Origin: CTSOIL-112 sp964293815 | GTDB taxonomy: Bacteria > Pseudomonadota > Gammaproteobacteria > Burkholderiales > Burkholderiaceae | Direction: 5' to 3' | NCBI GenBank assembly: GCA_964293815.1 | Contig: CAXYYC010000002.1 | Location: forward strand, 1-64,000 | DNA: 64,000 nt | Shown: positions 54,870-63,415 of the stretch, piece by piece | Numbering within the stretch: position 1 is the first letter of the stretch | Layout of the letters: every line of letters starts with the position of its first letter | The notes under the pieces: model-generated | Seen by the model: only the letters and a program-made list of their open reading frames with translations | Told to the model about the DNA's origin: nothing | Database searches by the model: none | Translations under genes and position numbers: made by a program

Positions 54870-55476
54870 ATACCACTTCCACGCGACGCGCTTCGGCGTT
54901 GTCACCTGTACCGGCGCTTTGCTCCGGTTTTTTCAGCTCGATTTGTTCCGCTGACACACCCAATGCAACCAAGGCGTCACGCACCGAAAACGCGCGTTTT
55001 TTCGCCAATTCTTGATTCTGCGCCAGATTGCCGGTGCTGTCGTGGTAGCCGGAGATTACGGCTTTTTGACCCGCTTTCACACCTTTGACCACTTCGGCCA
55101 ATGCTTCGTTACCGCCTTTGGCGATATCGGCTTTGCCCGACGCAAAGTAGAATTTCACCACACCGTTTTCAACCACGACTTTGGCTTCGTCCGCACCCGC
55201 TGTTGCGCCAGTTGCTGCACCTGCAGCGGCCGTTGCCGTTGCATCACCGGTCGCTGTGCCAGTTTCGGTACTTGCACCGGCGGCGCCATGAGCCGCTGAT
55301 GCCGTAGCTGCTGCGCCTGCCGCATTGCTCGCGCCAGCTTTGACCGCATCACTACCACCGCCGCTACCGACGTACGCGCCAAAGGTAATCACGCTACCGA
55401 CCAATAAGGTCACAATCCCAGCCAGCAAGCCCAATACGAACCGCTGATCGTTGTCTTTATCATCTTCAGAATACAT
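54859..55476 (-). CDS. OmpA-family peptidoglycan-binding protein, inner-membrane anchored
   Basis: A 205-residue protein. A short cytoplasmic N-terminus is followed by one transmembrane helix (FVLGLLAGIVTLLVGSVITF), a linker of about 60 residues rich in Ala, Gly and Thr, and a C-terminal OmpA domain: VVKFYFASGKADI, ISGYHDSTGNLAQNQELAKKRA and AEARRVEVVL. The domain would hold peptidoglycan in the periplasm. The membrane-anchored form resembles proteins next to Tol-Pal or flagellar motor genes, but none are here. Confidence 0.87.
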   Translation of the reverse strand: MYSEDDKDNDQRFVLGLLAGIVTLLVGSVITFGAYVGSGGGSDAVKAGASNAAGAAATASAAHGAAGASTETGTATGDATATAAAGAATGATAGADEAKVVVENGVVKFYFASGKADIAKGGNEALAEVVKGVKAGQKAVISGYHDSTGNLAQNQELAKKRAFSVRDALVALGVSAEQIELKKPEQSAGTGDNAEARRVEVVLTK

Positions 55477-55653
55477 AACCGCTCCGTTGTGTTAAAAATA
55501 ATCATCAAGAATTATACGCGATTTGGCGCGCGCATCTGCACATTTTATGCCAACTGTGTGTGTAAAAATTGGGGAGTGGCTCAGCCTCCACGCTTACCGC
55601 GCACATTACTGGTACAATGAAAGTGAACATCCACCAACGAGTGAAGGGAGCTT

Positions 55654-56292
55654 ATGATGCGCTTACTGAAAGTCTATGGCGAAGGTCAAGCCCAAGCCGA
55701 ACCCGATACCGCCACCCTATCCTTAAACGTCACGGGCGTTGCCAAGGAGTACACCACCGCGGTCAATCAGCTCAACAGCACCACCGAACGTCTGAAAAAT
55801 AGTGTGCAGGCCTCGCAATTGCCTATGATTGAGTTAAAAACCAGCGATTTTTCGATCCAGACTGAGACGAAATACGAAAACGGCCAGAGCATAGACATCG
55901 GCTATCGCGCCTCGCACCGCATGAGCGTGGTTCTGGACAATGATAAGCAGGTACTGAACGCGATGGTTGAACTGATGTCGCACAGCCAAAGCAATGCGGA
56001 ATTTCAGGTGTCGTTCTCGCTCAAAAACCCTGAAGTGCTGCGCCAGCAGGCTTTGCAAAACGCGGTCATCGCGGCGCAAAACAACGCGCATACACTGGCC
56101 TCAAGCGCTCAGGTGCAATTGGGCAAAGTACAGGAAATCGTCTATGGCGACATGAGCGGTATCACGCCACGCGCCTATGGCGGTAGCGGTTACGATGGCG
56201 CGCCGATGTTGTCGGTGGCCAAAGCCGATATTGAACCGCAGGACATCCAAGTGCGCGAAAGCGTCTTGATGGTGTTTGAATTACTCGATTGA
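55654..56292 (+). CDS. SIMPL domain protein
   Basis: A 212-residue protein of the SIMPL/DUF541 family: VYGEGQAQAEPDTATLSLNV at the start, AVNQLNSTTERLKNSV, and late PQDIQVRESVLMVFELLD. Most relatives have a signal peptide; this one does not, so it may be cytoplasmic or the signal may have been lost. AAGGGAG precedes the ATG pair. Its stop overlaps the xseA upstream region, so the two are probably co-transcribed. Confidence 0.85.
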   Translation: MMRLLKVYGEGQAQAEPDTATLSLNVTGVAKEYTTAVNQLNSTTERLKNSVQASQLPMIELKTSDFSIQTETKYENGQSIDIGYRASHRMSVVLDNDKQVLNAMVELMSHSQSNAEFQVSFSLKNPEVLRQQALQNAVIAAQNNAHTLASSAQVQLGKVQEIVYGDMSGITPRAYGGSGYDGAPMLSVAKADIEPQDIQVRESVLMVFELLD

Positions 56293-56306
56293 TTTTGAGC
56301 GAACGT

Positions 56307-57632
56307 ATGGCCGAGCAATACCTGAGCATCACCGAGCTGAATCAACGCATCGCCACTCTGCTGGAGCGCAATGTGCCGCTCCTTTGGGTGCAAGGCGAGA
56401 TTTCCAACCTGACACGTGCGGCCAGCGGACACTGGTACTTTTCGCTCAAAGACGAAAAAGCGCAGGTGCGCGCGGTGATGTTCCGCCCAAAAGTGAGTTT
56501 ACTCAATTGGCAACCGCGCGAGGGCGACGCGGTGCAAGCCTACGTCTCTGCCGGATTGTATACGCCGCGCGGCGATTTTCAGCTTACCGTTGAAACCCTG
56601 CGTCCGGCGGGCTTGGGGACGCTGTACGAGCGTTTTCTCAAACTCAAAGCGCAGCTTGAGCGCGAAGGGTTGTTCGATTCGAGTACGAAGCAAGACCTCC
56701 CATACTTTGTGCGCAAAATTGGCGTCGTGACCTCACCGCAGGCCGCCGCCTTGCGCGACGTCGTGCATACTTTGGCGCGCCGCGCGCCGCACATCGAGGT
56801 ATTGTTGTACCCCACGCTGGTGCAAGGCGAATCCGCCGCGCCACAAATCGCACGCGCCATCACATTGGCCAATCAAAACAAGGACTTGGATGCGCTGCTC
56901 ATCATTCGCGGCGGCGGTAGTCTGGAGGATTTGTGGGCATTTAACGAGCCGGAAGTCGCACACGCAATCTTTAAAAGTCGTCTGCCAACCATCAGCGGCG
57001 TCGGCCACGAAACCGACACCACGATTGCCGATTTTGTCGCCGATCAACGCGCGGCCACACCAACCGCTGCCGCAGAACTGATTAGCAGCCCGAGCCACGT
57101 CGATTGGCAAGCCGAATTATCCGCCAGCTTGCGTGTCTTGCAACGGGCCATGCGCCATACGCAAACGCAAGCGGAGCAACGTCTGGATCGCGCCACTTTG
57201 GGGTTGCTCACACCGGCACAGCAACTCTCGCACAAACAAATGCACGTCGGGCAGTTATGGACGCAACTGCAACACGCGCTGTCACGGAAAGTAAGCCACG
57301 CCGAGCAGCGTTGGCAATACGTCACGCGCAATTGGCAACGCGCCCAACCGAATATCGCCCACCACGCCGATGTCTTGGTCAATCGACAACAATTATTGCA
57401 GCAGGCCATGCAGCGCTTTCTGCAACAACGCGAGCACAGCATGCGCCACGCAGCCCAAAGTCTGCAACAGCTCAACCCGCACAACGTGCTCCAGCGCGGC
57501 TTTGCGTACGTCCAAACACAAAACGGACGTATCGTTTATAATGCAGACACGTTGCAGTCTGGCGATGGCATCACCATCCAACTCGCACGTGGACGCGTGA
57601 TTAGCACGGTCAATCACACCGAAACAGAATAA
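56307..57632 (+). CDS. xseA: Exodeoxyribonuclease VII large subunit
   Basis: A 441-residue nuclease subunit that with XseB degrades single-stranded DNA. An N-terminal OB-fold (LWVQGEISNLTRAASGHWYFSLKD) is followed by the catalytic domain with IGVVTSPQAAALRDV, IIRGGGSLEDLWAFNE, and GVGHETDTTIADFVAD, then a long coiled-coil. The ATG at 56307 is preferred to an in-frame TTG at 56289. The xseB subunit is not in the window. Confidence 0.95.
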   Translation: MAEQYLSITELNQRIATLLERNVPLLWVQGEISNLTRAASGHWYFSLKDEKAQVRAVMFRPKVSLLNWQPREGDAVQAYVSAGLYTPRGDFQLTVETLRPAGLGTLYERFLKLKAQLEREGLFDSSTKQDLPYFVRKIGVVTSPQAAALRDVVHTLARRAPHIEVLLYPTLVQGESAAPQIARAITLANQNKDLDALLIIRGGGSLEDLWAFNEPEVAHAIFKSRLPTISGVGHETDTTIADFVADQRAATPTAAAELISSPSHVDWQAELSASLRVLQRAMRHTQTQAEQRLDRATLGLLTPAQQLSHKQMHVGQLWTQLQHALSRKVSHAEQRWQYVTRNWQRAQPNIAHHADVLVNRQQLLQQAMQRFLQQREHSMRHAAQSLQQLNPHNVLQRGFAYVQTQNGRIVYNADTLQSGDGITIQLARGRVISTVNHTETE

Positions 57633-57665
57633 TTTTTAATCAAGTTTACATTTGAGGATACGACT

Positions 57666-58244
57666 ATGGAACATACTTTACCCGCATTGCCTTATGCCAT
57701 GGATGCGTTGGCGCCAACTATTTCCGCAGAAACCTTGGAATTTCACTACGGCAAGCACCACAAAGCCTATGTGGACAACCTGAACAACCTGATTAAAGGT
57801 ACTGAATTCGAAAACGCATCTTTAGAAGAGATCGTTAAAAAATCTTCAGGTGGCGTATTCAATAACGCGGCACAAGTATGGAATCATACGTTCTACTGGA
57901 ACAGCATGAAACCGAACGGTGGCGGCGCACCCACTGGCGCATTGGCCGACGCGATCAACGCGAAATGGGGCTCATTCGACGCATTCAAAGAAGCCTTTAG
58001 CAAATGCGCCGTAACCACATTCGGCTCAGGCTGGGCATGGTTGGTGAAAACACCTGCGGGCGAATTGGACTTGGTATCGACCTCCAACGCCGCAACCCCA
58101 TTGACCACAGACAACAAAGCACTGTTGACCTGCGACGTGTGGGAGCACGCCTACTACATCGACTACCGCAATGCGCGTCCGAAATATGTGGAAAGCTTCT
58201 GGAATTTGGTCAACTGGGACTTCGTTGCCGCTAATTTTGCGTAA
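57666..58244 (+). CDS. sodB: Superoxide dismutase, Fe-type
   Basis: A 192-residue dimeric enzyme removing superoxide in the cytoplasm. Metal ligands are His in FHYGKHHKAYV, His in VWNHTFYW, Asp in CDVWEHAYYIDY and its His. Fe rather than Mn is suggested by FGSGWAWLV and by AQVWNHTFYWNSM, both seen in the Fe group. It follows xseA by 33 bases but has its own ribosome site (GAGGAT) and terminator. Confidence 0.96.
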   Translation: MEHTLPALPYAMDALAPTISAETLEFHYGKHHKAYVDNLNNLIKGTEFENASLEEIVKKSSGGVFNNAAQVWNHTFYWNSMKPNGGGAPTGALADAINAKWGSFDAFKEAFSKCAVTTFGSGWAWLVKTPAGELDLVSTSNAATPLTTDNKALLTCDVWEHAYYIDYRNARPKYVESFWNLVNWDFVAANFA

Positions 58245-58263
58245 ACCCACCCTATTTAGTCCT

Positions 58264-58293
58264 AAAAAACCACGCTTTCGCAGCGTGGTTTTT
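58264..58293 (+). terminator. Terminator of sodB
   Basis: Stem AAAAAACCACGC / GCGTGGTTTTT with a seven-base loop and T-run, 20 bases after the sodB stop codon. Confidence 0.85.
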
Positions 58294-58423
58294 CTATGTC
58301 CCGCAAAAAGCCAAAATATTCTACCGTGGCGCCAATATGTACTTGAAAATTTGGTTATAATATCAAGGACTTAAGCAAACGTTTACCGAACAACCTCCTA
58401 CCTCATTGGCCATATACCCATTT

Positions 58424-59794
58424 ATGCATTTGCTCACACGCTTGCCCCATCCGTTTCATCTACACGCACAGCGAAATCGGCTGTTCGGCTGGGTGCTTTT
58501 GGGCTGCTGCTCGCTAAACACGCATGCGGGGGTCAATGTCAATCAGCTCGTGACCGACAGCGCGCCGTCCATCGTGCAAGTGCAAGGCGTGGAATGGGTC
58601 AAAGTTAAAATTCCTGAGCAATACAAAGACATCACCGACGATCCGGTGTATCAGTCCCTCTCATCCATTTTTTTGGACAATCCAAACGCAGGCAAGCAAG
58701 CCGCGCCCGTGGTCAAAAAACGCATCACCGGCTCCGGCTTCATCATTGGTTCAGCCGGCAGGATCGCCACCAATTATCAATGGGTCAAGGGCAAGCACGA
58801 GGTCTTCGTGATTTTGCCCGACAAACGCCAATTCAAAGCGCGTGTCACCCGCACTGAGCCGAAAAATGATTTGGCCATTTTGCAAATTGCCGCGACCGGT
58901 TTGCCTGCCATTGGTTTGGCACATCAGGTTGAGGAAGGTGAAGGCGTGATCGCCATCGGTGCAAATAAAAAAGGCGCTTCCGTTGGTGTGATTGTCAGTA
59001 CGCCCGCGCAAACACCGGCCATTGGTCTGGTGAGCGACGTCACCGTCAGCCGCGACAACAGCGGCGGGCCTTTGCTCAATGTGTACGGCCAAGTATTGGG
59101 CATCAACTCGACGCAAACCCGCGCCCCACTGGGTTTGTACCGCCACGCACCTCTGGGCAAACTCAGCTCGGATGGCTATGACAAAGCCGCAGAAACGGTG
59201 AATTTCCTCTCGCAAATCGGCTTCTCCGCACGCAATCTGGATCAAACGCAAAGCGCCGCTTTGGGATTGACCAATATGGCGGGCGCTTTGGTCACGCAAG
59301 TGCGCAACGGCAGCATTGCCACCAACGCCGGTTTGCAAAAAGGGGACGTTATTATCGCGTTGGAAACCCAAAGCGTCGTGGATGCGTCGGATTTGAACGC
59401 CTTACCCGACTTTTTGCGGCAGGACAATCAGGCCAAAATTCGCGTCTTTCGCGCTGGCGAATCGTTGGAGTTGAGTTTAAGCAATCCGAAACTGCAAGCC
59501 ACGCCCGCCAGTTGGGCTTGGCAGCGTTTGGGTTTGCGTACGCGCACACTCACCACCGCGCAAAAAGACGCCCTTGCCATCGGCAGTGGCGTGCTGATTA
59601 CCGATGTGCAAGGCTCAGCGCAGGCCAACGGCTTGCAAGCGGGCGATGTGATCGTATCCATCAACCAAACGCCGTTGAACAGCACCACACAGTTGAACCA
59701 AATAGCACAAGGCTTAAGCTCAGGCGATAGCGTGGCGCTGTACATCATCCGTGGCGAAACCCGCCAATTCATCACCCTGAGCGTGGATGAGTAA
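58424..59794 (+). CDS. HtrA/DegQ-like protein with altered catalytic triad
   Basis: A 456-residue secreted protein of the S1C protease fold with a signal peptide and two C-terminal PDZ domains (GALVTQVRNGSIATNAGLQKGDVI; GVLITDVQGSAQANGLQAGDVIV). The triad is degenerate: the TNNHVV block is TNYQWV, so His is Gln119, while Asp149 (EPKNDLAIL) and Ser213 (RDNSGGPL) remain. It probably cannot cleave and may act as a chaperone-like or scaffold protein. The ATG at 58424 is chosen; a TTG lies six codons earlier. Confidence 0.82.
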   Translation: MHLLTRLPHPFHLHAQRNRLFGWVLLGCCSLNTHAGVNVNQLVTDSAPSIVQVQGVEWVKVKIPEQYKDITDDPVYQSLSSIFLDNPNAGKQAAPVVKKRITGSGFIIGSAGRIATNYQWVKGKHEVFVILPDKRQFKARVTRTEPKNDLAILQIAATGLPAIGLAHQVEEGEGVIAIGANKKGASVGVIVSTPAQTPAIGLVSDVTVSRDNSGGPLLNVYGQVLGINSTQTRAPLGLYRHAPLGKLSSDGYDKAAETVNFLSQIGFSARNLDQTQSAALGLTNMAGALVTQVRNGSIATNAGLQKGDVIIALETQSVVDASDLNALPDFLRQDNQAKIRVFRAGESLELSLSNPKLQATPASWAWQRLGLRTRTLTTAQKDALAIGSGVLITDVQGSAQANGLQAGDVIVSINQTPLNSTTQLNQIAQGLSSGDSVALYIIRGETRQFITLSVDE

Positions 59795-60064
59795 ATGTCC
59801 ATTACCAGCACACCATTGACCCTATTTTTATATGGTCGTGAAACCTGTCATCTGTGCCATGATATGTGGGCAGACATACAGGTATTGGCACAAAAAAATC
59901 ACTATTCACTGCATTTGATTTGGCAAGACATTGAGGATCAGCCCGAACTCGAATCACGCTATGGACTGCGCATTCCGGTGCTAACCGATGCGGACGAGCA
60001 GCTCATTTGTGAAGGACGACTGGACGTGAATCAGCTACTGCGCCACATCGCGACTCACTCGTAA
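59795..60064 (+). CDS. Glutaredoxin-like thioredoxin-fold protein (DUF836)
   Basis: An 89-residue protein with active-site pair CHLC (residues 18-21) in LYGRETCHLCHDM and the cis-Pro in LRIPVLTD. The family (glutaredoxin 2-like, DUF836) is thought to handle thiol redox chemistry. It starts directly after the stop of the HtrA-like gene (TAAATG) and is surely co-transcribed with it. Confidence 0.88.
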   Translation: MSITSTPLTLFLYGRETCHLCHDMWADIQVLAQKNHYSLHLIWQDIEDQPELESRYGLRIPVLTDADEQLICEGRLDVNQLLRHIATHS

Positions 60065-60237
60065 TTTACCAATAAAATCAAAAAGATAGAATAATTAGGT
60101 AAACTCACCCCCTCCATCATTTCTACGCACCTGAGGGCACATTTTATTGTATGATGCACCCATTCACGTCGCAGAGCGGTATACAAAAAAACTGCCGGAC
60201 ATCGATGATCTCAATCGATAATAGTGAGGAGACAATC

Positions 60238-61434
60238 ATGCGTAGCAACGATCGCCTACGTGCCCAGCGCACGCACACCGAACAGCAATGGCATCACTTT
60301 GTGCAACACAACCGCACAGAAGACAGCTCATGGTTAACCCAATCATGGCGACGCTCTGCGCCGCATGTCAGCGTGAACCAGACCTGCGCGCCGATTGACG
60401 ATCCAGAATCAGTGCGACGTGAATTTATCCGCTCGCAACTGTATCAAATCGCGCAACCATTATTGAACGAACTACAATACGCCGTTGAAGACAATGGATT
60501 TGCCATCGGCTTAAGCGACGCACACGCCACACTCCAGTGGACGGCCTCGCACCGCGTTATGGCGCGGCGACTGGAAAAAGCGCACTTCATGCCATCAGCC
60601 CGTTGGGATGAGCACAGCATCGGCACCAACGCCGTCGCTATTGCCGCGCACCACGCCAAACCCATCGCGATTTTCTCTGCCGAGCATTACGTCCCCAGCC
60701 TGCACGAATGGGTGTGCTACGCCGCACCGATTATTCATGCGCCAACAGGCCAATTGGCTGGTGTGCTCGACATCAGCGCACCGTGGCAAAATGCCACGCC
60801 ACTCGCATTGGCCACCGTCAGCCACTACGCACAGCAGATTTCACAACTGTGGTCGCAGATTCAGCTTGAGCCGAATTTTCAACTGAACGTTTGCGGGCAG
60901 TCAGCCGGTTTGTATCGCGGACAAACTGTTTTACCCAAGCGTTTGCAGGAAATTTGGCTGGTGCTCTCCTTGCATCCCGAAGGACTGAATCTGGAACGCT
61001 TGCACGCGTATGTGTACGGCGATCAAGCGGTGTCCATGTCCACACTCAAATCTGAGATCAGCCATCTGCGCCAACATGTCGGCGATGTATTGCAAGCACG
61101 TCCATACCGTCTGAATCTATCGCCGGCACTGTGTGCCACCGATGCACAGTTGATTGAACACTACGCCTTGCACGGTTTGACCGAAAAGATCATGTCGCTG
61201 TACCAACGCCCCGTGCTACCACAATCGCAAGCGCCCGCAATCGTCGAGTACCGCGACTATCTGCATCAATTGGTGATACGTTCTCTGATTAATAGCGCCG
61301 ACACCGAAGCACTCTGGCAATTCACGCTCAAGCATGAAGCGGACTTTGCCCTATTGAGCCGCTTGACTCAGTTACTGCCTGCCAACGATGGGCGACTGAG
61401 TGCCGTACAGGCGAAATTGGCGCAACTGGATTAA
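60238..61434 (+). CDS. GAF-domain transcriptional regulator of alcohol/aldehyde genes
   Basis: A 398-residue protein. Residues about 60-215 are a GAF-like sensor region (RWDEHSIGTNAVAIAAHHAKPIAIFSAEHYVPSLHEWVCYAAPI) as in AcoR-type activators, but the AAA+ sigma-54 domain is missing. Instead the middle to C-terminal part has a winged-helix-like segment (SMSTLKSEISHLRQHVGDVL followed by RPYRL). GAGGAG precedes the ATG at 60238. It sits before an aldehyde dehydrogenase and an alcohol dehydrogenase, its likely targets. Confidence 0.8.
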   Translation: MRSNDRLRAQRTHTEQQWHHFVQHNRTEDSSWLTQSWRRSAPHVSVNQTCAPIDDPESVRREFIRSQLYQIAQPLLNELQYAVEDNGFAIGLSDAHATLQWTASHRVMARRLEKAHFMPSARWDEHSIGTNAVAIAAHHAKPIAIFSAEHYVPSLHEWVCYAAPIIHAPTGQLAGVLDISAPWQNATPLALATVSHYAQQISQLWSQIQLEPNFQLNVCGQSAGLYRGQTVLPKRLQEIWLVLSLHPEGLNLERLHAYVYGDQAVSMSTLKSEISHLRQHVGDVLQARPYRLNLSPALCATDAQLIEHYALHGLTEKIMSLYQRPVLPQSQAPAIVEYRDYLHQLVIRSLINSADTEALWQFTLKHEADFALLSRLTQLLPANDGRLSAVQAKLAQLD

Positions 61435-61459
61435 GGAAGCACGGAACAACCCAAACCAG

Positions 61460-61544
61460 TCTGAATTCTGAGCAAAAAACATTCAGAACGCGGCGCAGGA
61501 TAGGGGTCGTAGTCACTCATCTCACGAATTGCGACATCCCCTAT
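61460..61544 (+). promoter_or_regulatory. Inverted repeats upstream of the aldehyde dehydrogenase
   Basis: Two repeats lie in the 254 bases before the aldehyde dehydrogenase: TCTGAAT-n14-ATTCAGA (61460-61487) and ATAGGGG ... CCCCTAT (61500-61506 and 61538-61544). They could be the regulator's binding sites or, in the first case, a weak terminator. No sigma-54 promoter is visible. Confidence 0.35.
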
Positions 61545-61688
61545 TCTGTAACAAAGTTATGGGTATTTTTTGCCAGAACCCGATGGGATGCATTCAACCT
61601 AAATTCAACCTTGCGCATGACATGATGCGTGCCGTGTACTCAGATAACTGAGGCACTGCATTCATTATATTTCCATAGGAGACTGACC

Positions 61689-63209
61689 ATGATCTACGCA
61701 CAACCGAATACCTCAGGCGCACCCCTGCAATTCAAAGCCAAATACGACAATTTCATCGGCGGCAAATTCGTCGCTCCGACCAAAGGCGTGTACTTTGACG
61801 TCGTGACGCCAATCACCGGCAAACCATACACTCAAGCCGCGCGTTCGTCCGCCGAGGACATCGAGTTGGCATTGGATGCGGCGCACGCGGCGGCTGATCG
61901 CTGGGGCAAAACTTCCGCAGCGGAGCGTGGCAATATTCTGCTAAAAATCGCCGACCGTTTGGAAGCAAATTTGGAATTACTCGCCTACGCCGAAACCGTG
62001 GACAACGGCAAACCGATCCGCGAAACGCTCAACGCCGACATTCCGCTGGCGGTTGACCATTTCCGCTATTTCGCTGGCTGTGTGCGCTCGCAAGAGGGCG
62101 GTATCAGCGAAATCGACGAAAACACGATGGCGTATCACATCCACGAGCCGCTCGGTGTGGTCGGTCAAATCATTCCGTGGAACTTTCCGATTCTGATGGC
62201 GGCGTGGAAACTCGCGCCCGCTTTGGCCGCAGGCAACTGCGTGGTGCTCAAACCGGCCGAGCAAACGCCGGTCAGCATTTTGGTTTTGGTCGAATTGATC
62301 GCCGATTTACTGCCCGCAGGCGTGTTGAACATCGTCAACGGTTTTGGCCGCGAAGCGGGTATGCCATTGGCCTCCAGCAAACGCATTGCAAAAATCGCCT
62401 TCACCGGTTCGACCTCAACCGGTCGCGTGATTGCTCAGGCTGCCGCCAATAATTTGATTCCCGCCACGCTCGAACTCGGCGGCAAATCACCGAACGTGTT
62501 CTTCCCTGATGTGATGGACGCCGACGATGGATACCTTGATAAAGCCATCGAAGGTCTGGTGTTGTTCGCCTTCAATCAGGGCGAAGTCTGTACCTGCCCG
62601 TCGCGCGCATTGATTCATGAATCCATTTATGACGCCTTCATGGAACGCTGTCTGAAACGCATTGCCGCGATCAAACAAGGCAATCCGCTCGATACCGACA
62701 CCATGATCGGCGCGCAAGCCTCGCAAGAGCAAATGACCAAAATCAGCTCATATCTGGATTTGGGCAAACAAGAAGGTGCGCAGGTCTTGATCGGCGGTGA
62801 ACGTGCGCAGATGGCGGGCGATTTGACCGATGGCTACTACATCCAGCCGACCGTATTCAAAGGCCACAACAAAATGCGGATTTTCCAAGAGGAAATTTTC
62901 GGCCCCGTACTCGCGGTGACCACGTTTAAAGACGAAGCCGACGCGCTCGCCTTGGCCAACGACACGCTGTATGGTCTAGGCGCAGGCGTGTGGACGCGCA
63001 ATGGTAACGTGGCTTACCGCATGGGTCGTGGCATCAAAGCCGGTCGCGTGTGGACCAACTGCTACCACGCCTATCCGGCGCACGCAGCGTTCGGCGGCTA
63101 CAAAGAATCCGGCATCGGTCGCGAAACCCACAAAGTCATGCTCGACCATTATCAACAGACCAAAAACCTGTTGGTCAGCTACACTGAGCAAAAACTGGGC
63201 TTTTTCTAA
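61689..63209 (+). CDS. Aldehyde dehydrogenase (NAD-dependent, ExaC/AcoD-like)
   Basis: A 506-residue enzyme oxidising acetaldehyde or similar aldehydes. Catalytic Glu is in LELGGKSPN and catalytic Cys in FNQGEVCTCPSRAL; PWNFPILMAAWKLAPALAAGNC and FTGSTSTGR bind NAD. The ATG at 61689 follows ATAGGAG; the upstream frame extension has no ribosome site. It is paired with an iron-type alcohol dehydrogenase, forming an alcohol-to-acid route. Confidence 0.95.
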   Translation: MIYAQPNTSGAPLQFKAKYDNFIGGKFVAPTKGVYFDVVTPITGKPYTQAARSSAEDIELALDAAHAAADRWGKTSAAERGNILLKIADRLEANLELLAYAETVDNGKPIRETLNADIPLAVDHFRYFAGCVRSQEGGISEIDENTMAYHIHEPLGVVGQIIPWNFPILMAAWKLAPALAAGNCVVLKPAEQTPVSILVLVELIADLLPAGVLNIVNGFGREAGMPLASSKRIAKIAFTGSTSTGRVIAQAAANNLIPATLELGGKSPNVFFPDVMDADDGYLDKAIEGLVLFAFNQGEVCTCPSRALIHESIYDAFMERCLKRIAAIKQGNPLDTDTMIGAQASQEQMTKISSYLDLGKQEGAQVLIGGERAQMAGDLTDGYYIQPTVFKGHNKMRIFQEEIFGPVLAVTTFKDEADALALANDTLYGLGAGVWTRNGNVAYRMGRGIKAGRVWTNCYHAYPAHAAFGGYKESGIGRETHKVMLDHYQQTKNLLVSYTEQKLGFF

Positions 63210-63223
63210 ATCATCATAAAAAA

Positions 63224-63249
63224 CGGGGCAAGCTGCATGGCTTGCCCCG
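63224..63249. terminator. Hairpin between aldehyde and alcohol dehydrogenase genes
   Basis: Perfect 10-bp stem CGGGGCAAGC / GCTTGCCCCG with a six-base loop, 15 bases after the aldehyde dehydrogenase stop. The T-run is on the minus strand, so plus-strand termination may be partial. Confidence 0.6.
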
Positions 63250-63415
63250 AGTTAATCTAATTATTATACCACCTGATTTTGCAAAAAAATATCCGTAAAA
63301 ACATACAGATGCCACACTATTATTAGCCCACAAAGATAAATAGCACCACCCTAAATCGTCCATCATGCAGTGATAGGATAAATGCGAAGTGAATCAGGAC
63401 AAAAGGAGAAAAACC

